Below are positions 1 through 8,587 of a stretch of DNA of 64,000 nucleotides, piece after piece (position 1 is the stretch's first letter; each line of letters starts with the position of its first letter). The stretch is taken from NCBI GenBank assembly GCA_965227045.1, contig OZ245718.1:2356001-2420000 (forward strand). Direction: 5' to 3'. A model generated the notes under the pieces. The model did not search any database and was not told where the DNA came from. It saw nothing but the letters and a program-made list of their open reading frames with translations. This stretch comes from UBA10649 sp965227045. GTDB lineage: Bacteria > Actinomycetota > Actinomycetes > S36-B12. The position numbers were made by a program, and so were the translations under genes.

Positions 1-259
1 CGGTGACGTCCTCGGGGAAGCCCGCCGCGAGCACGGCGTTTCGCGCGACGTTTCCGCTCTGCTCACCGACCTGCGAGACGGCGCCCCAAATCACGTCGTC
101 GACCAGCGCCGGATCCAGGCCGACCCGCGAGGTGACCGAGTTGAGCACAATCGCCGACAGGTCGACCGGATGGATGCCGCTCAGCACTCCCTTGACGGGC
201 TTGCCGATGCCGACCGGCGTGCGGACTGCCGAGACGATGACCGCGTCGTTGCTGCTCAC
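1..259 (-). CDS. Acetyl-CoA acetyltransferase (thiolase), N-terminal part
   Basis: This is the first 86 residues of a thiolase, cut by the window edge. Reading leftwards from a GTG at 259, the protein opens with the thiolase N-terminal motif SAVRTPVG at residues 10-17. It continues with the helix and strand pattern of the family, including a GNVARNA segment near residue 70. An AAAGGA ribosome site lies just upstream. Thiolases join or split acyl-CoA units in fatty-acid degradation or acetoacetyl-CoA synthesis. The catalytic cysteine (about residue 90) lies just outside the window, so activity and substrate class cannot be judged. The gene follows the rhomboid gene after only 17 bases, so they may be co-transcribed. 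Confidence 0.85.
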   Translation of the reverse strand, partial: MSSNDAVIVSAVRTPVGIGKPVKGVLSGIHPVDLSAIVLNSVTSRVGLDPALVDDVIWGAVSQVGEQSGNVARNAVLAAGFPEDVT

Positions 260-276
260 GGGGTGTCCTTTCGTTG

Positions 277-1134
277 CTAAGTGGTGAGAACTCCAAGTGA
301 AGCCAGAAGATCGTGAATCTGCGCGGTGCGCCACATGACAAGACCAGCCATGACGCACAGCAGGACGAGGATCCCACCCACCTGCACCACAGTTCGATGC
401 CGAGGGGCGGGGAAGACCATGATCGCAGCGACCAGGGCTCCTGTCACCAGGCCCCCCAGATGCGCCCGCCAGTCGACCCCCGGTGCGAAGAATCCGATGG
501 CGACGTTCACTGCCAGGAGCACCAGTACCTGGGTGACGTCGTAGCGCAGTCGCCGGCCTGCCACGACGAGCGCTCCCATGAGGCCGAAGATCGCACCGCT
601 GGCGCCGACGGACACCGTTCGCATGTCGGAGAACACGTAGGAGGCGACTCCGCCACCGATTGCAGCGAGGATGTAGAGAGTCAGATAGCGGTAATGTCCG
701 AGGATGCGCTCAAGGGTCGGGCCCAAGGCGAACAGCACATACATGTTGAACGCGATGTGCAGGAACGATCCGTGGAGGAACGCGGCGGTGACCAGCCGCC
801 ACCATTCACCATTGGCTGCGATGCCAACCGGCCACATGCCGTAGTCACCGGCGACGGCGTTCACGCCGATCGCCATCTGCGCGAGGAACACGACGACGTT
901 GATCGCGATGAGTACGTACGTGACGAGCGGTCGGTCTATGAGCGTCCCGCCAGCAACCGTCGTCGGCTGCTGGATTCGAGCCGCCGCACCAGCCACGCAT
1001 TCGGGGCACTGGAATCCGACGGGTGCCGCGATCATGCACTGCGTGCAGATCGGCCGATCACATCGCGTGCAACGAATACCCGTCGCGCGATCGGGATGTC
1101 GGTAGCAGACCGACTGCGGCTGCGGTTCTGTCAC
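277..1134 (-). CDS. Rhomboid family intramembrane serine protease with N-terminal zinc-binding segment
   Basis: The 285-residue protein has a rhomboid core of about six membrane helices from residue 70 on. The catalytic serine sits in GASG (Ser179) and the catalytic histidine in AHLGG (His225). The HGSFLHIAFN segment at 121-130 supplies the oxyanion residues. The first 50 residues carry four CxxC/CxxH pairs (C10/H13, C22/C25, C30/C33, C43/C46), which should bind zinc as a B-box-like finger facing the cytoplasm. Rhomboids cleave membrane proteins within the bilayer; the natural substrate is unknown. It starts at GTG 1134, 12 bases after the cyclophilin gene, so the two probably form an operon. 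The same gene pair follows gyrA in many actinobacteria. Confidence 0.9.
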   Translation of the reverse strand: MTEPQPQSVCYRHPDRATGIRCTRCDRPICTQCMIAAPVGFQCPECVAGAAARIQQPTTVAGGTLIDRPLVTYVLIAINVVVFLAQMAIGVNAVAGDYGMWPVGIAANGEWWRLVTAAFLHGSFLHIAFNMYVLFALGPTLERILGHYRYLTLYILAAIGGGVASYVFSDMRTVSVGASGAIFGLMGALVVAGRRLRYDVTQVLVLLAVNVAIGFFAPGVDWRAHLGGLVTGALVAAIMVFPAPRHRTVVQVGGILVLLCVMAGLVMWRTAQIHDLLASLGVLTT

Positions 1135-1146
1135 GGACGGACGTCG

Positions 1147-1665
1147 TCAGTCACGCGTGATCGTGATCGACGAGATCACGACGTCAGTGCGCGGGCGATC
1201 TGCCTGCCCGGTCGCTACTGCGGCGATCGCGTCGACGACATCGCGTGATTCCTGATCGGCAACCTCGCCGAAGATGCTGTGCTTGAAGTTGAGGTGCTTC
1301 GTGGGGGCAACCGTGATGAAGAACTGGGAGCCGTTGGTGTTCGGACCCGCGTTGGCCATGGCCAGCAGGTAGGGGCGGTCGAAAGTCAGTTCGGGGTGGA
1401 ACTCATCGGCGAACCGGTACCCGGGGCCACCGGTTCCGGTGCCGAGCGGATCGCCACCTTGGATCATGAATCCCGAGATGACGCGGTGGAAGATCGTGCC
1501 GTCGTAGAGCGGGGCGACGGACTTCGCGCGAACCTTGGGATCGGTCCACTCCTGCGTCCCCTCGGCCAGCCCGGTGAAGTTCTTGACCGTCTTGGGAGCC
1601 TGATCGGCGAACAGGTTGATGCGGATATCCCCGAGGGTGGTGTGCATGGTCGCGGTTGTCGTCAT
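1147..1665 (-). CDS. ppiA: Peptidyl-prolyl cis-trans isomerase, cyclophilin type
   Basis: A single-domain cytoplasmic cyclophilin of 172 residues that catalyses proline isomerisation during folding. The FHRV motif with catalytic Arg61 is at 59-62, QGGD at 69-72 and the GSQFF core at 112-116. The position usually held by the cyclosporin-contact tryptophan is His124, so low drug affinity is expected (inference). The frame stays open 53 codons upstream, but the Arg/Pro-rich extension is not protein-like. The ATG at 1665 has an AGGA site at proper distance and gives the family start MTTTATMHTTLGDI. The position near gyrA, tRNA-Ile and tRNA-Ala matches ppiA of mycobacteria. Confidence 0.93.
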   Translation of the reverse strand: MTTTATMHTTLGDIRINLFADQAPKTVKNFTGLAEGTQEWTDPKVRAKSVAPLYDGTIFHRVISGFMIQGGDPLGTGTGGPGYRFADEFHPELTFDRPYLLAMANAGPNTNGSQFFITVAPTKHLNFKHSIFGEVADQESRDVVDAIAAVATGQADRPRTDVVISSITITRD

Positions 1666-1693
1666 GCCGTCATCCTGCCTCATGGCCTCGACG

Positions 1694-1730
1694 GCACGGG
1701 CCGCGACCTGCCTTCGGTCGCGGCCCGTGC
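1694..1730 (-). terminator. Hairpin terminator downstream of the PadR gene
   Basis: A perfect 15-bp inverted repeat (1694-1708 and 1716-1730) with a 7-base loop lies between the end of the PadR gene and the start of ppiA. There is no U-tract, as is common for actinobacterial terminators. It probably separates the two transcripts. Confidence 0.6.
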
Positions 1731-1744
1731 TTCGTGCGGGTGAC

Positions 1745-2443
1745 CTACTGGGCCAAGAGCCCGTAGATCTTCTTGCGTGCCTCGGCGAGCGCGGCGGTGG
1801 CCGCGTCGATCTGCGCCTGGTCATTCAGCTGACTGACCTGCCAGACGGCGGCGCCGAGTTGCTTGCCCTCGGCCCATAGGGCGGCCGCTGCCTCGATGTC
1901 CGGGGCCGTGGACTGCGCCCACGGTTCCCCCCAGGAAGCCCGCTCGGCCTCCACGACCGTGCGACCCTCGTCGGTCAGCGAGAAGATCCGCTTGCCGTCC
2001 TCCTGGGCTGCGGTGACCAGGCCCTCGCGGGCCAGCCTCTTCAGCACCGGGTAGATCGACCCTGGTGAGGGCTGCCACTGCCCGTCGCTGCGGTCCGCGA
2101 GCTCGGTGAGGATCTCGTATCCGTGGCGCGGCTGCTCGGCGAGTAGCAGCAAGATGGCGGCTCGCACATCGCCGCGCTCGCGACGACGTCCGCGAGGAGC
2201 TCCCCACGGCCCACGGCCACCCCAGGGGCCAGGGCCACGGCCATGACGATGCGGGCCGCCGCGATGACGGTCCCCGCGCTCATCACCGGCAGTTTCCGAG
2301 GCGGGTCGCTCGGCGGGCTGGCCGTTCTCGTTCATGGCGGCCCACGCCATCATGCGCTCACGGCGGCCATGACCACGGGAGCGGGTGGCCCACGGCGGCA
2401 TGCCGATCGGGCCTGGATTTTGTACTGATTCTGCGTAACTCAT
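1745..2443 (-). CDS. PadR family transcriptional regulator
   Basis: The 232-residue protein has a PadR winged-helix domain at about residues 93-165. It contains HGYEI and the SPGSIYPVLKRL helix used for DNA recognition, followed by a C-terminal helix for dimerisation. An unusual Gly/Arg/His-rich stretch at 55-90 precedes the domain and may bind metal or nucleic acid (inference). I start at the ATG at 2443; the frame is open further upstream but covers the likely operator. That operator is an inverted repeat centred on CGATATATCG just upstream, which suggests autoregulation. PadR proteins usually repress one neighbouring transporter or enzyme gene; no clear target sits next to it here. Confidence 0.88.
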   Translation of the reverse strand: MSYAESVQNPGPIGMPPWATRSRGHGRRERMMAWAAMNENGQPAERPASETAGDERGDRHRGGPHRHGRGPGPWGGRGPWGAPRGRRRERGDVRAAILLLLAEQPRHGYEILTELADRSDGQWQPSPGSIYPVLKRLAREGLVTAAQEDGKRIFSLTDEGRTVVEAERASWGEPWAQSTAPDIEAAAALWAEGKQLGAAVWQVSQLNDQAQIDAATAALAEARKKIYGLLAQ

Positions 2444-2470
2444 ATCGTTCCTCGTTCCTATCGCAAGTGT

Positions 2471-2497
2471 TCGCGATGTAGTAACGATATATCGCGA
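2471..2497. promoter_or_regulatory. Inverted repeat, probable PadR operator
   Basis: TCGCGAT (2471-2477) and ATCGCGA (2491-2497) form perfect 7-bp arms. A nested 10-bp palindrome CGATATATCG lies at 2485-2494. It is 28-54 bases upstream of the PadR start, in an AT-rich island unlike its surroundings. PadR regulators commonly bind ATAT-centred palindromes, so this is the likely autoregulatory site. Confidence 0.55.
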
Positions 2498-2563
2498 CTC
2501 CAAGGGTGTCAACACCGGGTGGTGATTCACGTGGTTGGGTCCGACCCGGTCCCCGGGCATGGG

Positions 2564-2636
2564 TGGAGGCTAGGGGACTCGAACCCCTGACTTCTGCCTT
2601 GCAAAGGCAGCGCTCTACCAGCTGAGCTAAGCCCCC
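2564..2636 (-). tRNA. tRNA-Ala (anticodon TGC)
   Basis: On the minus strand a 73-base cloverleaf starts GGGGGCTTAGCTC. Its anticodon arm CTGCC-TTTGCAA-GGCAG carries TGC, and the T-loop has GGTTCGAGTCC. The acceptor stem pairs with one G-U. CCA is not fully encoded. Together with the nearby tRNA-Ile this is the usual pair downstream of gyrA in actinobacteria. Confidence 0.97.
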
Positions 2637-2666
2637 GCTACCGACCCCGAGGAGTCGATCGTGCCG

Positions 2667-2792
2667 TTAGCGGAGATCGGGCTCGCTCGTGGCTTCTGAC
2701 CACAGGTCCTGCTCGGCCTTGTTTGCGGCGATCTGTCGGTAGACGACGTAGCCGATGCCGGCGAGCAGGATGAGGAGCAAGAGTTTCTTCAT
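2667..2792 (-). CDS. DLW-39 family small membrane protein
   Basis: A 41-residue protein: a positively charged start (MKK), one membrane helix at about residues 4-18, then a short tail with the family signature DLW (29-31) near the C-terminus. It matches the small actinobacterial DLW-39 family, whose genes lie close to gyrA and the Ile/Ala tRNAs; its function is unknown. It is too short for routine gene calling but is clearly coding by family match, start and stop. Confidence 0.85.
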   Translation of the reverse strand: MKKLLLLILLAGIGYVVYRQIAANKAEQDLWSEATSEPDLR

Positions 2793-2837
2793 AGTGCCGA
2801 CAAAGATACATGCAGAACCGGGCTCGTGTCCCCGGGG

Positions 2838-3284
2838 TCAGTCCGGGGCCGCTGCGACGCCAACCGTCACGAGCGTGACTGGTTCATCAGTGCGGTTGGA
2901 CCACGCATGCTCTCCGCCTCTGACGACGCACGCATCGCCCGCACGGAGGTCCGTCTGGCCGCCGCGCCACAGCAGCGTCACCGTCCCCGACAGGATCCAG
3001 GAGAAGTCGGTCGAGCACGTCCGGTGCCACATCGGCTCGGCGTCTCCGGTCGGGGCGATGACCACGTAGCGGAAGAGAGCACCGGCCGGCATGAGAGTGA
3101 ACTCGCCCTCGACGGTCGGATCGCCGGGCGTGGAGTTGTCCATCGGCAGGACGTCGCTGCGCCACAGGTCGACCAGGGTGGCGCCGGCCTGGGGCAGCGG
3201 GTACACCGCCGGGGCGGCGCCGTCGAGGGTCTGGCCGTCGGCCGACAGCACGAAACGGCGTGGGGATTGTGGAGTCGTTGTCAT
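2838..3284 (-). CDS. Cupin domain-containing protein
   Basis: This 148-residue protein has a single cupin barrel at about residues 60-145. Motif 1 is partly degenerate (His87 in MWHRTC, then FSWILSG). Motif 2 has GD at 116-117 and His126 in GGEHAWSN. With only two histidines, metal binding is uncertain. It may be a small-molecule sensor or a single-domain enzyme; the substrate is not predictable. It lies between the two tRNA genes on the same strand, an accessory insertion into an otherwise conserved order. Confidence 0.8.
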   Translation of the reverse strand: MTTTPQSPRRFVLSADGQTLDGAAPAVYPLPQAGATLVDLWRSDVLPMDNSTPGDPTVEGEFTLMPAGALFRYVVIAPTGDAEPMWHRTCSTDFSWILSGTVTLLWRGGQTDLRAGDACVVRGGEHAWSNRTDEPVTLVTVGVAAAPD

Positions 3285-3315
3285 GCGCGCATTCTGGCGC
3301 GAGCCAGGTATCGGG

Positions 3316-3390
3316 TGGGCCTAGGTGGACTTGAACCACCGACCTCTTCCTTATCAGGGAAGCGCTCTAACCAAACTGAGCTATAGGCCC
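3316..3390 (-). tRNA. tRNA-Ile (anticodon GAT)
   Basis: On the minus strand a 75-base cloverleaf starts GGGCCTATAGCTC. The anticodon arm CTTCC-CTGATAA-GGAAG carries GAT, the T-arm has GGTTCAAGTCC, and the acceptor stem pairs fully. It follows the DUF3566 gene, as in mycobacteria (ileT after gyrA). Confidence 0.97.
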
Positions 3391-3444
3391 GAACGTCCGG
3401 TGACACTACCGGATTGCCGGGTTGGTCCTGACCGGGTGGTGGGG

Positions 3445-3837
3445 TCAGACCTCGTCGGACAGCACGACCTCGACCCCGCCGGTGAGCCCGACCGTGAGGT
3501 TGTACATAACCGCAAAGAGCGTCGCGAGCAGCGAGACCAGCACGATCTCGACCGACGCGACGACGGTCGCGACCCCGATGACTCGCGAGAACTCCAGGTA
3601 GCTCAGCAGGTCGAAGCCGGTGGTTGCCGATCCGACGACCTCGTCGATGGTGCGCGACAGCGTCAAGAACACGCCCGTGAAGTCGAGGACCCACCACAGC
3701 ACGGCCACCGCAACCACGAGGACGATCCCGATTGCCAGGGCGAGCATGAATGCAGCCTTGGTCACCGACCACGGATCGACACGCGTGACGTACAGGCGGG
3801 CGCGTTTGGGTGAGCGAACGACCTCAGTGCTCGTCAC
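3445..3837 (-). CDS. DUF3566 domain-containing membrane protein
   Basis: A 130-residue protein with two membrane helices (about 29-51 and 87-110). An N-terminal arm carries the conserved RLYVTRVDPWSV segment (14-25). This DUF3566 protein directly follows gyrA in most Actinomycetes; its function is unknown. I choose GTG 3837, which overlaps the end of gyrA by 14 bases and suggests translational coupling. The frame upstream of this codon is only the shadow of gyrA. Confidence 0.88.
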   Translation of the reverse strand: MTSTEVVRSPKRARLYVTRVDPWSVTKAAFMLALAIGIVLVVAVAVLWWVLDFTGVFLTLSRTIDEVVGSATTGFDLLSYLEFSRVIGVATVVASVEIVLVSLLATLFAVMYNLTVGLTGGVEVVLSDEV

Positions 3838-6382
3838 TGCCTGCCTCCACGGTCGGTGGCTCCAACACCTCGGACTCGACAACGTCATCGACGTCGTCAG
3901 TGTCGTCGTCTGTCTCGGCACCTCGCGCGACAGCGACAATGGCATCGCCCTCGGCAAGGTTCATCAGGGTCACGCCCATGGTGTCACGGCCCGATGGCCG
4001 GATCTGATCGACACGAGTGCGGATCACGACGCCGTTGGATGCGATCGCGAACAGCTGATCGCTTGCCTCGCAGACCATGGCACCCACGAGCGACCCACGC
4101 TGCTCGACGAGCTTCATCGCCCGAACCCCGAGGATTCCGCGCCCCTTGGCCGCCCATTCGGCGACGGGGGTGCGCTTGCTAAAGCCGCCGTCGGTGATCG
4201 TGACAACGAAGGTGTCAGGACGCACGACATCCATCGCCAGCAGCGAGTCATCGCCGCGGAACCGCATGCCGATCACGCCACTCGTAGCGCGTCCCATCGG
4301 ACGCAGCGTCTCGTCGTTCGCCGTGAACCTGGCCGACATTCCCTTGCGCGACACCATGAGCAGGTCATCGGTGTCGGCGACCAGTCGAGCCGAGATCAAC
4401 TCATCGTCATCGGCAAGGTTGATGGCGATGATGCCGCCCTGGCGAGTCGAGTCGTACTCGGACAGTCGGGTCTTCTTGACCAGTCCGCGACGGGTGGCGA
4501 GGACCAGGTAGTCAGCCGCCGCGTAGTCCGGGATCGCCAGCACCTGGGCGATGGCCTCATCAGGCTGGAAGGCCAGCAGGTTCGCCACGTGCTGTCCGCG
4601 AGCATCGCGACCGGCCTCGGGCAGCTGGTACGCCTTGGCGCGGTAGACGCGACCCTTGTTCGTGAAGAACAGGATCCAGTGGTGAGTGGTGCTGACGAAC
4701 AGGTGCTCGACCACATCGTCTTGTCGAAGGGCCGCGCCCTTGACTCCCTTGCCCCCGCGTCGCTGCGAGCGGTACAGGTCGGACTTGGTGCGCTTGGCGT
4801 AGCCGCCCGCGGTGATCGTGACGACGACGTCCTCGACGGCGATGAGGTCCTCGTCGGTGACATCGCCATCCCAGGCGACGAAATCGGTGCGTCGTTCGTC
4901 GCCGAACTTCTCGGTGATCTCCGCGAGCTCCTCGGACACGATGGTGCGCTGGCGCTGCTCGGACGCGAGGATGTCGGTGTAGTCGGCGATGCGCGTCATG
5001 AGTTCTTCGAACTCATCGATGATCTTCTGGTGCTCCAGGGCCGCGAGCCGACGAAGTTGCATGTCGAGGATCGCGGTGGACTGGACCTCGTCGATCTCGA
5101 GCAGCTCCATCAGGCCGGAGCGGGCATCCTCGACAGTGGCCGACGCGCGGATGAGCGCGATGACCTCGTCGAGCGCATCGAGGGCCTTGAGGTAGCCGCG
5201 CAGGATGTGCGCTCGCTCCTCGGCCTTGCGCAGGCGAAAACGCGTACGGCGTTGGATCACTTCGATCTGATGGGCGATCCAGTAGCGGATGAACTGCTCG
5301 AGTGTCAGCGTGCGCGGCACACCCTCGACCAGCGCCAGCATGTTCGCACCGAAGTTGTCCTGCAGTTGCGTGTGCTTGAACAACTGGTTGAGAACGACCT
5401 GCGCCACCGCATCGCGCTTGAGTTCGATCATCAACCGCATGCCGGTGCGTGACGACGAGTCGTCGCGGATGTCGGCGATGCCCGTGAGCTTGCCGTCGCC
5501 GACCAACTCCGCGATGCGGAGCAGCAGGTTGTCGGGGTTCACCTGGTACGGCAATTGCGTAACCGCGAGGACCTGGCGTCCGCGTGCATCCTCTTCGACG
5601 GTGACGACGGCGCGCATGGTGATCGAGCCACGTCCGGTTCGGTACGCGTCCTCGATGCCCTTGCGGCCAACGATAAGTGCACCGGTCGGGAAGTCTGGAC
5701 CCTTCACGAGCGCCATCAGCGCTTCCTGACGCTCCTCGCGCGCAGCGTCCGGATTCGCGAGCACCCACTGCGCTGCGGCCGAGATCTCGCGAAGGTTGTG
5801 CGGCGGGATGTTCGTGGCCATGCCGACCGCGATGCCGGAGCTGCCGTTGACCAGGAGGTTGGGGAACCTCGCCGGCAGCACGAGTGGCTCGAGGGTGCGG
5901 CCGTCATAGTTCGGGCCGAAGTCGACGGTCTCCTCGTCGATGTCGCGCACCATCTCCATCGCCAGCGGTGCCATGCGGCACTCGGTGTAGCGCTGGGCCG
6001 CGGGCGGGTCGTTGCCGGGCGAGCCGAAGTTGCCCTGACCTTGGACCAGCGGGTAGCGAAGCGACCACGGCTGCGCCAGGCGAACGAGGGCGTCGTAGAT
6101 CGCGCTGTCACCGTGCGGGTGGTAACTGCCCATGACATCGCCGACGACGCGGGCGCTCTTGGAGAAGTTGCGGTCGGGACGGTAGCCGCCGTCGTACATC
6201 GCGTAGAGGACGCGACGATGGACGGGCTTGAGTCCGTCGCGAACATCGGGAAGCGCGCGAGAGACGATGACCGACATCGAGTAGTCCAGGTACGACCGCT
6301 GCATCTCGGTCTGCAGGTCGACCGGCTCGATCCGGCCATGCTGGCCGGGGTCTATCTCTTCGGTAACGACGTCGTCAGCCAT
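3824..6382 (-). CDS. gyrA: DNA gyrase subunit A
   Basis: This 852-residue protein is the cleavage-reunion subunit of gyrase, which with GyrB introduces negative supercoils. The catalytic tyrosine is Tyr132 in AAQRYTE. The quinolone region reads GDSAIYD at 91-97, with Ser93 and Asp97 at the positions of E. coli Ser83 and Asp87. This is the quinolone-sensitive form, unlike the alanine of mycobacteria. The GyrA box QRRGGKG lies in the C-terminal beta-pinwheel, and the tail is acidic. There is no intein. It starts at ATG 6382 with a GGGAGAA ribosome site, 23 bases after gyrB, and is the last replication gene of the leftward operon. Confidence 0.98.
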   Translation of the reverse strand: MADDVVTEEIDPGQHGRIEPVDLQTEMQRSYLDYSMSVIVSRALPDVRDGLKPVHRRVLYAMYDGGYRPDRNFSKSARVVGDVMGSYHPHGDSAIYDALVRLAQPWSLRYPLVQGQGNFGSPGNDPPAAQRYTECRMAPLAMEMVRDIDEETVDFGPNYDGRTLEPLVLPARFPNLLVNGSSGIAVGMATNIPPHNLREISAAAQWVLANPDAAREERQEALMALVKGPDFPTGALIVGRKGIEDAYRTGRGSITMRAVVTVEEDARGRQVLAVTQLPYQVNPDNLLLRIAELVGDGKLTGIADIRDDSSSRTGMRLMIELKRDAVAQVVLNQLFKHTQLQDNFGANMLALVEGVPRTLTLEQFIRYWIAHQIEVIQRRTRFRLRKAEERAHILRGYLKALDALDEVIALIRASATVEDARSGLMELLEIDEVQSTAILDMQLRRLAALEHQKIIDEFEELMTRIADYTDILASEQRQRTIVSEELAEITEKFGDERRTDFVAWDGDVTDEDLIAVEDVVVTITAGGYAKRTKSDLYRSQRRGGKGVKGAALRQDDVVEHLFVSTTHHWILFFTNKGRVYRAKAYQLPEAGRDARGQHVANLLAFQPDEAIAQVLAIPDYAAADYLVLATRRGLVKKTRLSEYDSTRQGGIIAINLADDDELISARLVADTDDLLMVSRKGMSARFTANDETLRPMGRATSGVIGMRFRGDDSLLAMDVVRPDTFVVTITDGGFSKRTPVAEWAAKGRGILGVRAMKLVEQRGSLVGAMVCEASDQLFAIASNGVVIRTRVDQIRPSGRDTMGVTLMNLAEGDAIVAVARGAETDDDTDDVDDVVESEVLEPPTVEAGSDEH

Positions 6383-6405
6383 GGATGTTCTCCCTGTCCG
6401 TCAGC

Positions 6406-8391
6406 TCAGATGTCCAGGAAGCGCACGTCGCGCGCGTTCTGCTGGATGAAATTCCTGCGGGCCTCGACGTCCTCGCCCATGAGCACGCTGAACATCTCGT
6501 CGGCCTGCGCTGCGTCGTCGAGCGTGACCTGCAGGAGCACGCGATGCGCGGGATCCATCGTGGTGTCCCACAACTCGTCGGCATTCATCTCGCCAAGGCC
6601 CTTGTAACGCTGGATCGCCTCCTCCTTGGGAAGGCGCCGGCCGGCGGCGAGGCCTGCCTCGACCAGCATCTCGCGCTCGCGCTCGGTGTACGCAAAGTCC
6701 GCAACCTCACGCGACCACTTGATCTTGTACAGCGGCGGCTGTGCCAGGTACACGTAGCCCTGCTCGACCAGCGGCTTCATGAACCGGAAGAGCAACGTCA
6801 GCAGCAGCGTCCGGATGTGCTGCCCATCGACGTCGGCGTCGGCCATGAGCACCACCTTGTGGTACCTCAGCCTGTTGATGTCGAACTCGTCCTGGATGCC
6901 CGTGCCGAAGGCTGAGATGAGCGCCTGCACCTCGGTGTTCTGCAGCACCTTGTCGATGCGTGCCTTCTCGACGTTGATGATCTTTCCGCGGATGGGCAAG
7001 ATCGCCTGCGTGCGCGGATCGCGTCCCTGACGAGCCGAACCCCCGGCCGAATCGCCCTCGACGATGTAGACCTCGCAGTCCTCCGGCTCACGGCTCGAGC
7101 AGTCGATGAGCTTGCCCGGCATGCCGGCGCCGCCGAGCAGTCCCTTGCGATTTCGGGCGAGGTCGCGGGCCTTGCGCGCGGCCATGCGCGCGGTTGCCGC
7201 GTTGACCGACTTGCGGGCGATCTCCTTGCCCTCGGCCGGGTTCTTCTCCAGCCACTCGCCGAGTTGGTCGTTGACCACCTTCTGGACGAAGGCCTTCATC
7301 TCGGTGTTGCCGAGCTTGCCCTTGGTCTGTCCCTCGAACTGCGGCTCTGTGAGCTTGACGCTGACGATGGCAGTAAGTCCTTCGCGGACGTCCTCGCCGC
7401 TCAGGTTCGGATCCTTCTCCTTGATGATGTTCCACTCGCGCGCGAACTTGTTCATCAATGACGTGAGTGCCGTGCGGAAACCCTCTTCGTGAGTTCCACC
7501 CTCGGTGGTGTTGATCGTGTTGGCGAACGTGTACACCGACTCGGAGTAGGTGTTGTTCCACTGCATGGCGATCTCGGCGCTCATGCGCTTGTCCTCGGAC
7601 TCCGCCTCGATGTCGATGATCGTCGGATTGGCGATGCCCTTGCTGGAGTTCAGGTGCTTGACGAAGTCGGAGATGCCACCCTCGTAGTGGTACTTGACGC
7701 GGCGGACCCGCTCGACCGGAGTCGCGTCGGGGTCGGCATCGGGATCGACGTCGTCGAGGTCGACGATCGCCTCAGCCCGCTCATCGATCAGCTCAAGTGA
7801 CAGGCCCTTGTTGAGGAAGGCCATCTCCTGGAAGCGACGGGCCAGCGTGTTGAAGTCGTAGTGGGTGGTCTCGAAGATATCTCCGTCGGCCCAGAACGTG
7901 ATCGTGGTGCCGGTGTGGTCGGCCGCCTCATCCATGGACAACGGCGCGGTGGGCACGCCGCGGAGGTAGGACTGTCGATACACGCGCTCGTTGCGTCGCA
8001 CCTCGACATCGAGAGTGGTCGACAGCGCGTTGACCACAGAGACGCCGACGCCATGCAGTCCGCCGGAGACCGAGTAGCCGCTTCCGCCGAACTTGCCGCC
8101 CGCGTGCAGCACGGTGAGCACGACCTCGATCGCGGGCTTGCCCTCGCTCTCGACAATGTCGACGGGAATGCCGCGGCCGTCGTCGACGCAGCGCACGCCG
8201 CCGTCGGCGAGCAGGGTGACAACGATGGTGGTGGCGTAGCCGGCCATGGCCTCGTCGACCGAGTTGTCGACGACCTCCTGGACGAGGTGGTGCAGGCCGC
8301 GCTCCCCAGTGGATCCGATGTACATGCCGGGGCGCTTGCGGACGGCGTCGAGGCCTTCGAGAACAGTGATCGCGCTGGCGTCGTATGACAC
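6406..8391 (-). CDS. gyrB: DNA gyrase subunit B
   Basis: The 661-residue ATPase subunit of gyrase. It has a GHKL ATP-binding domain (NSVDEAMAG motif near the N-terminus), a transducer domain, and a TOPRIM domain with EGDSAGGSA and the metal-binding DADVDGQH. The length is normal for Gram-positive GyrB, which lacks the E. coli insertion. It starts at GTG 8391 with GAGGAGG about 11 bases upstream. The 196-base gap to dciA should hold its own promoter. Confidence 0.98.
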   Translation of the reverse strand: MSYDASAITVLEGLDAVRKRPGMYIGSTGERGLHHLVQEVVDNSVDEAMAGYATTIVVTLLADGGVRCVDDGRGIPVDIVESEGKPAIEVVLTVLHAGGKFGGSGYSVSGGLHGVGVSVVNALSTTLDVEVRRNERVYRQSYLRGVPTAPLSMDEAADHTGTTITFWADGDIFETTHYDFNTLARRFQEMAFLNKGLSLELIDERAEAIVDLDDVDPDADPDATPVERVRRVKYHYEGGISDFVKHLNSSKGIANPTIIDIEAESEDKRMSAEIAMQWNNTYSESVYTFANTINTTEGGTHEEGFRTALTSLMNKFAREWNIIKEKDPNLSGEDVREGLTAIVSVKLTEPQFEGQTKGKLGNTEMKAFVQKVVNDQLGEWLEKNPAEGKEIARKSVNAATARMAARKARDLARNRKGLLGGAGMPGKLIDCSSREPEDCEVYIVEGDSAGGSARQGRDPRTQAILPIRGKIINVEKARIDKVLQNTEVQALISAFGTGIQDEFDINRLRYHKVVLMADADVDGQHIRTLLLTLLFRFMKPLVEQGYVYLAQPPLYKIKWSREVADFAYTEREREMLVEAGLAAGRRLPKEEAIQRYKGLGEMNADELWDTTMDPAHRVLLQVTLDDAAQADEMFSVLMGEDVEARRNFIQQNARDVRFLDI

Positions 8392-8560
8392 GCTGGGCGA
8401 GCCTCCTCAGGTCATGCAGCGGACCGCACGAGGCGGTTTCGGGGTGGGTTCCAGTCTACCCGTTTCCGCCGACATCGAACCCCACGCCACGGCCCATAGG
8501 AGCCCTTAGGGGCGAATTTACCCCCCGCCCACAATCACCCGTACGAAAACTGGCTGTTAT

Positions 8561-8576
8561 TGGCACATCGGTGCCA
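8561..8576 (-). terminator. Short hairpin after dciA
   Basis: TGGCAC and GTGCCA (8561-8566 and 8571-8576) form a 6-bp stem with a 4-base loop. It lies 12 bases after the dciA stop on the minus strand and is followed on that strand by CAGTTTT. It could be a weak terminator between dciA and gyrB. Confidence 0.35.
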
Positions 8577-8587
8577 TCTAGGGCCGT

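Noticed and set aside
3620..5452. Long open frame antisense to gyrA
   Set aside because: High-GC shadow frame with no domain, overlapping a certain gene throughout.
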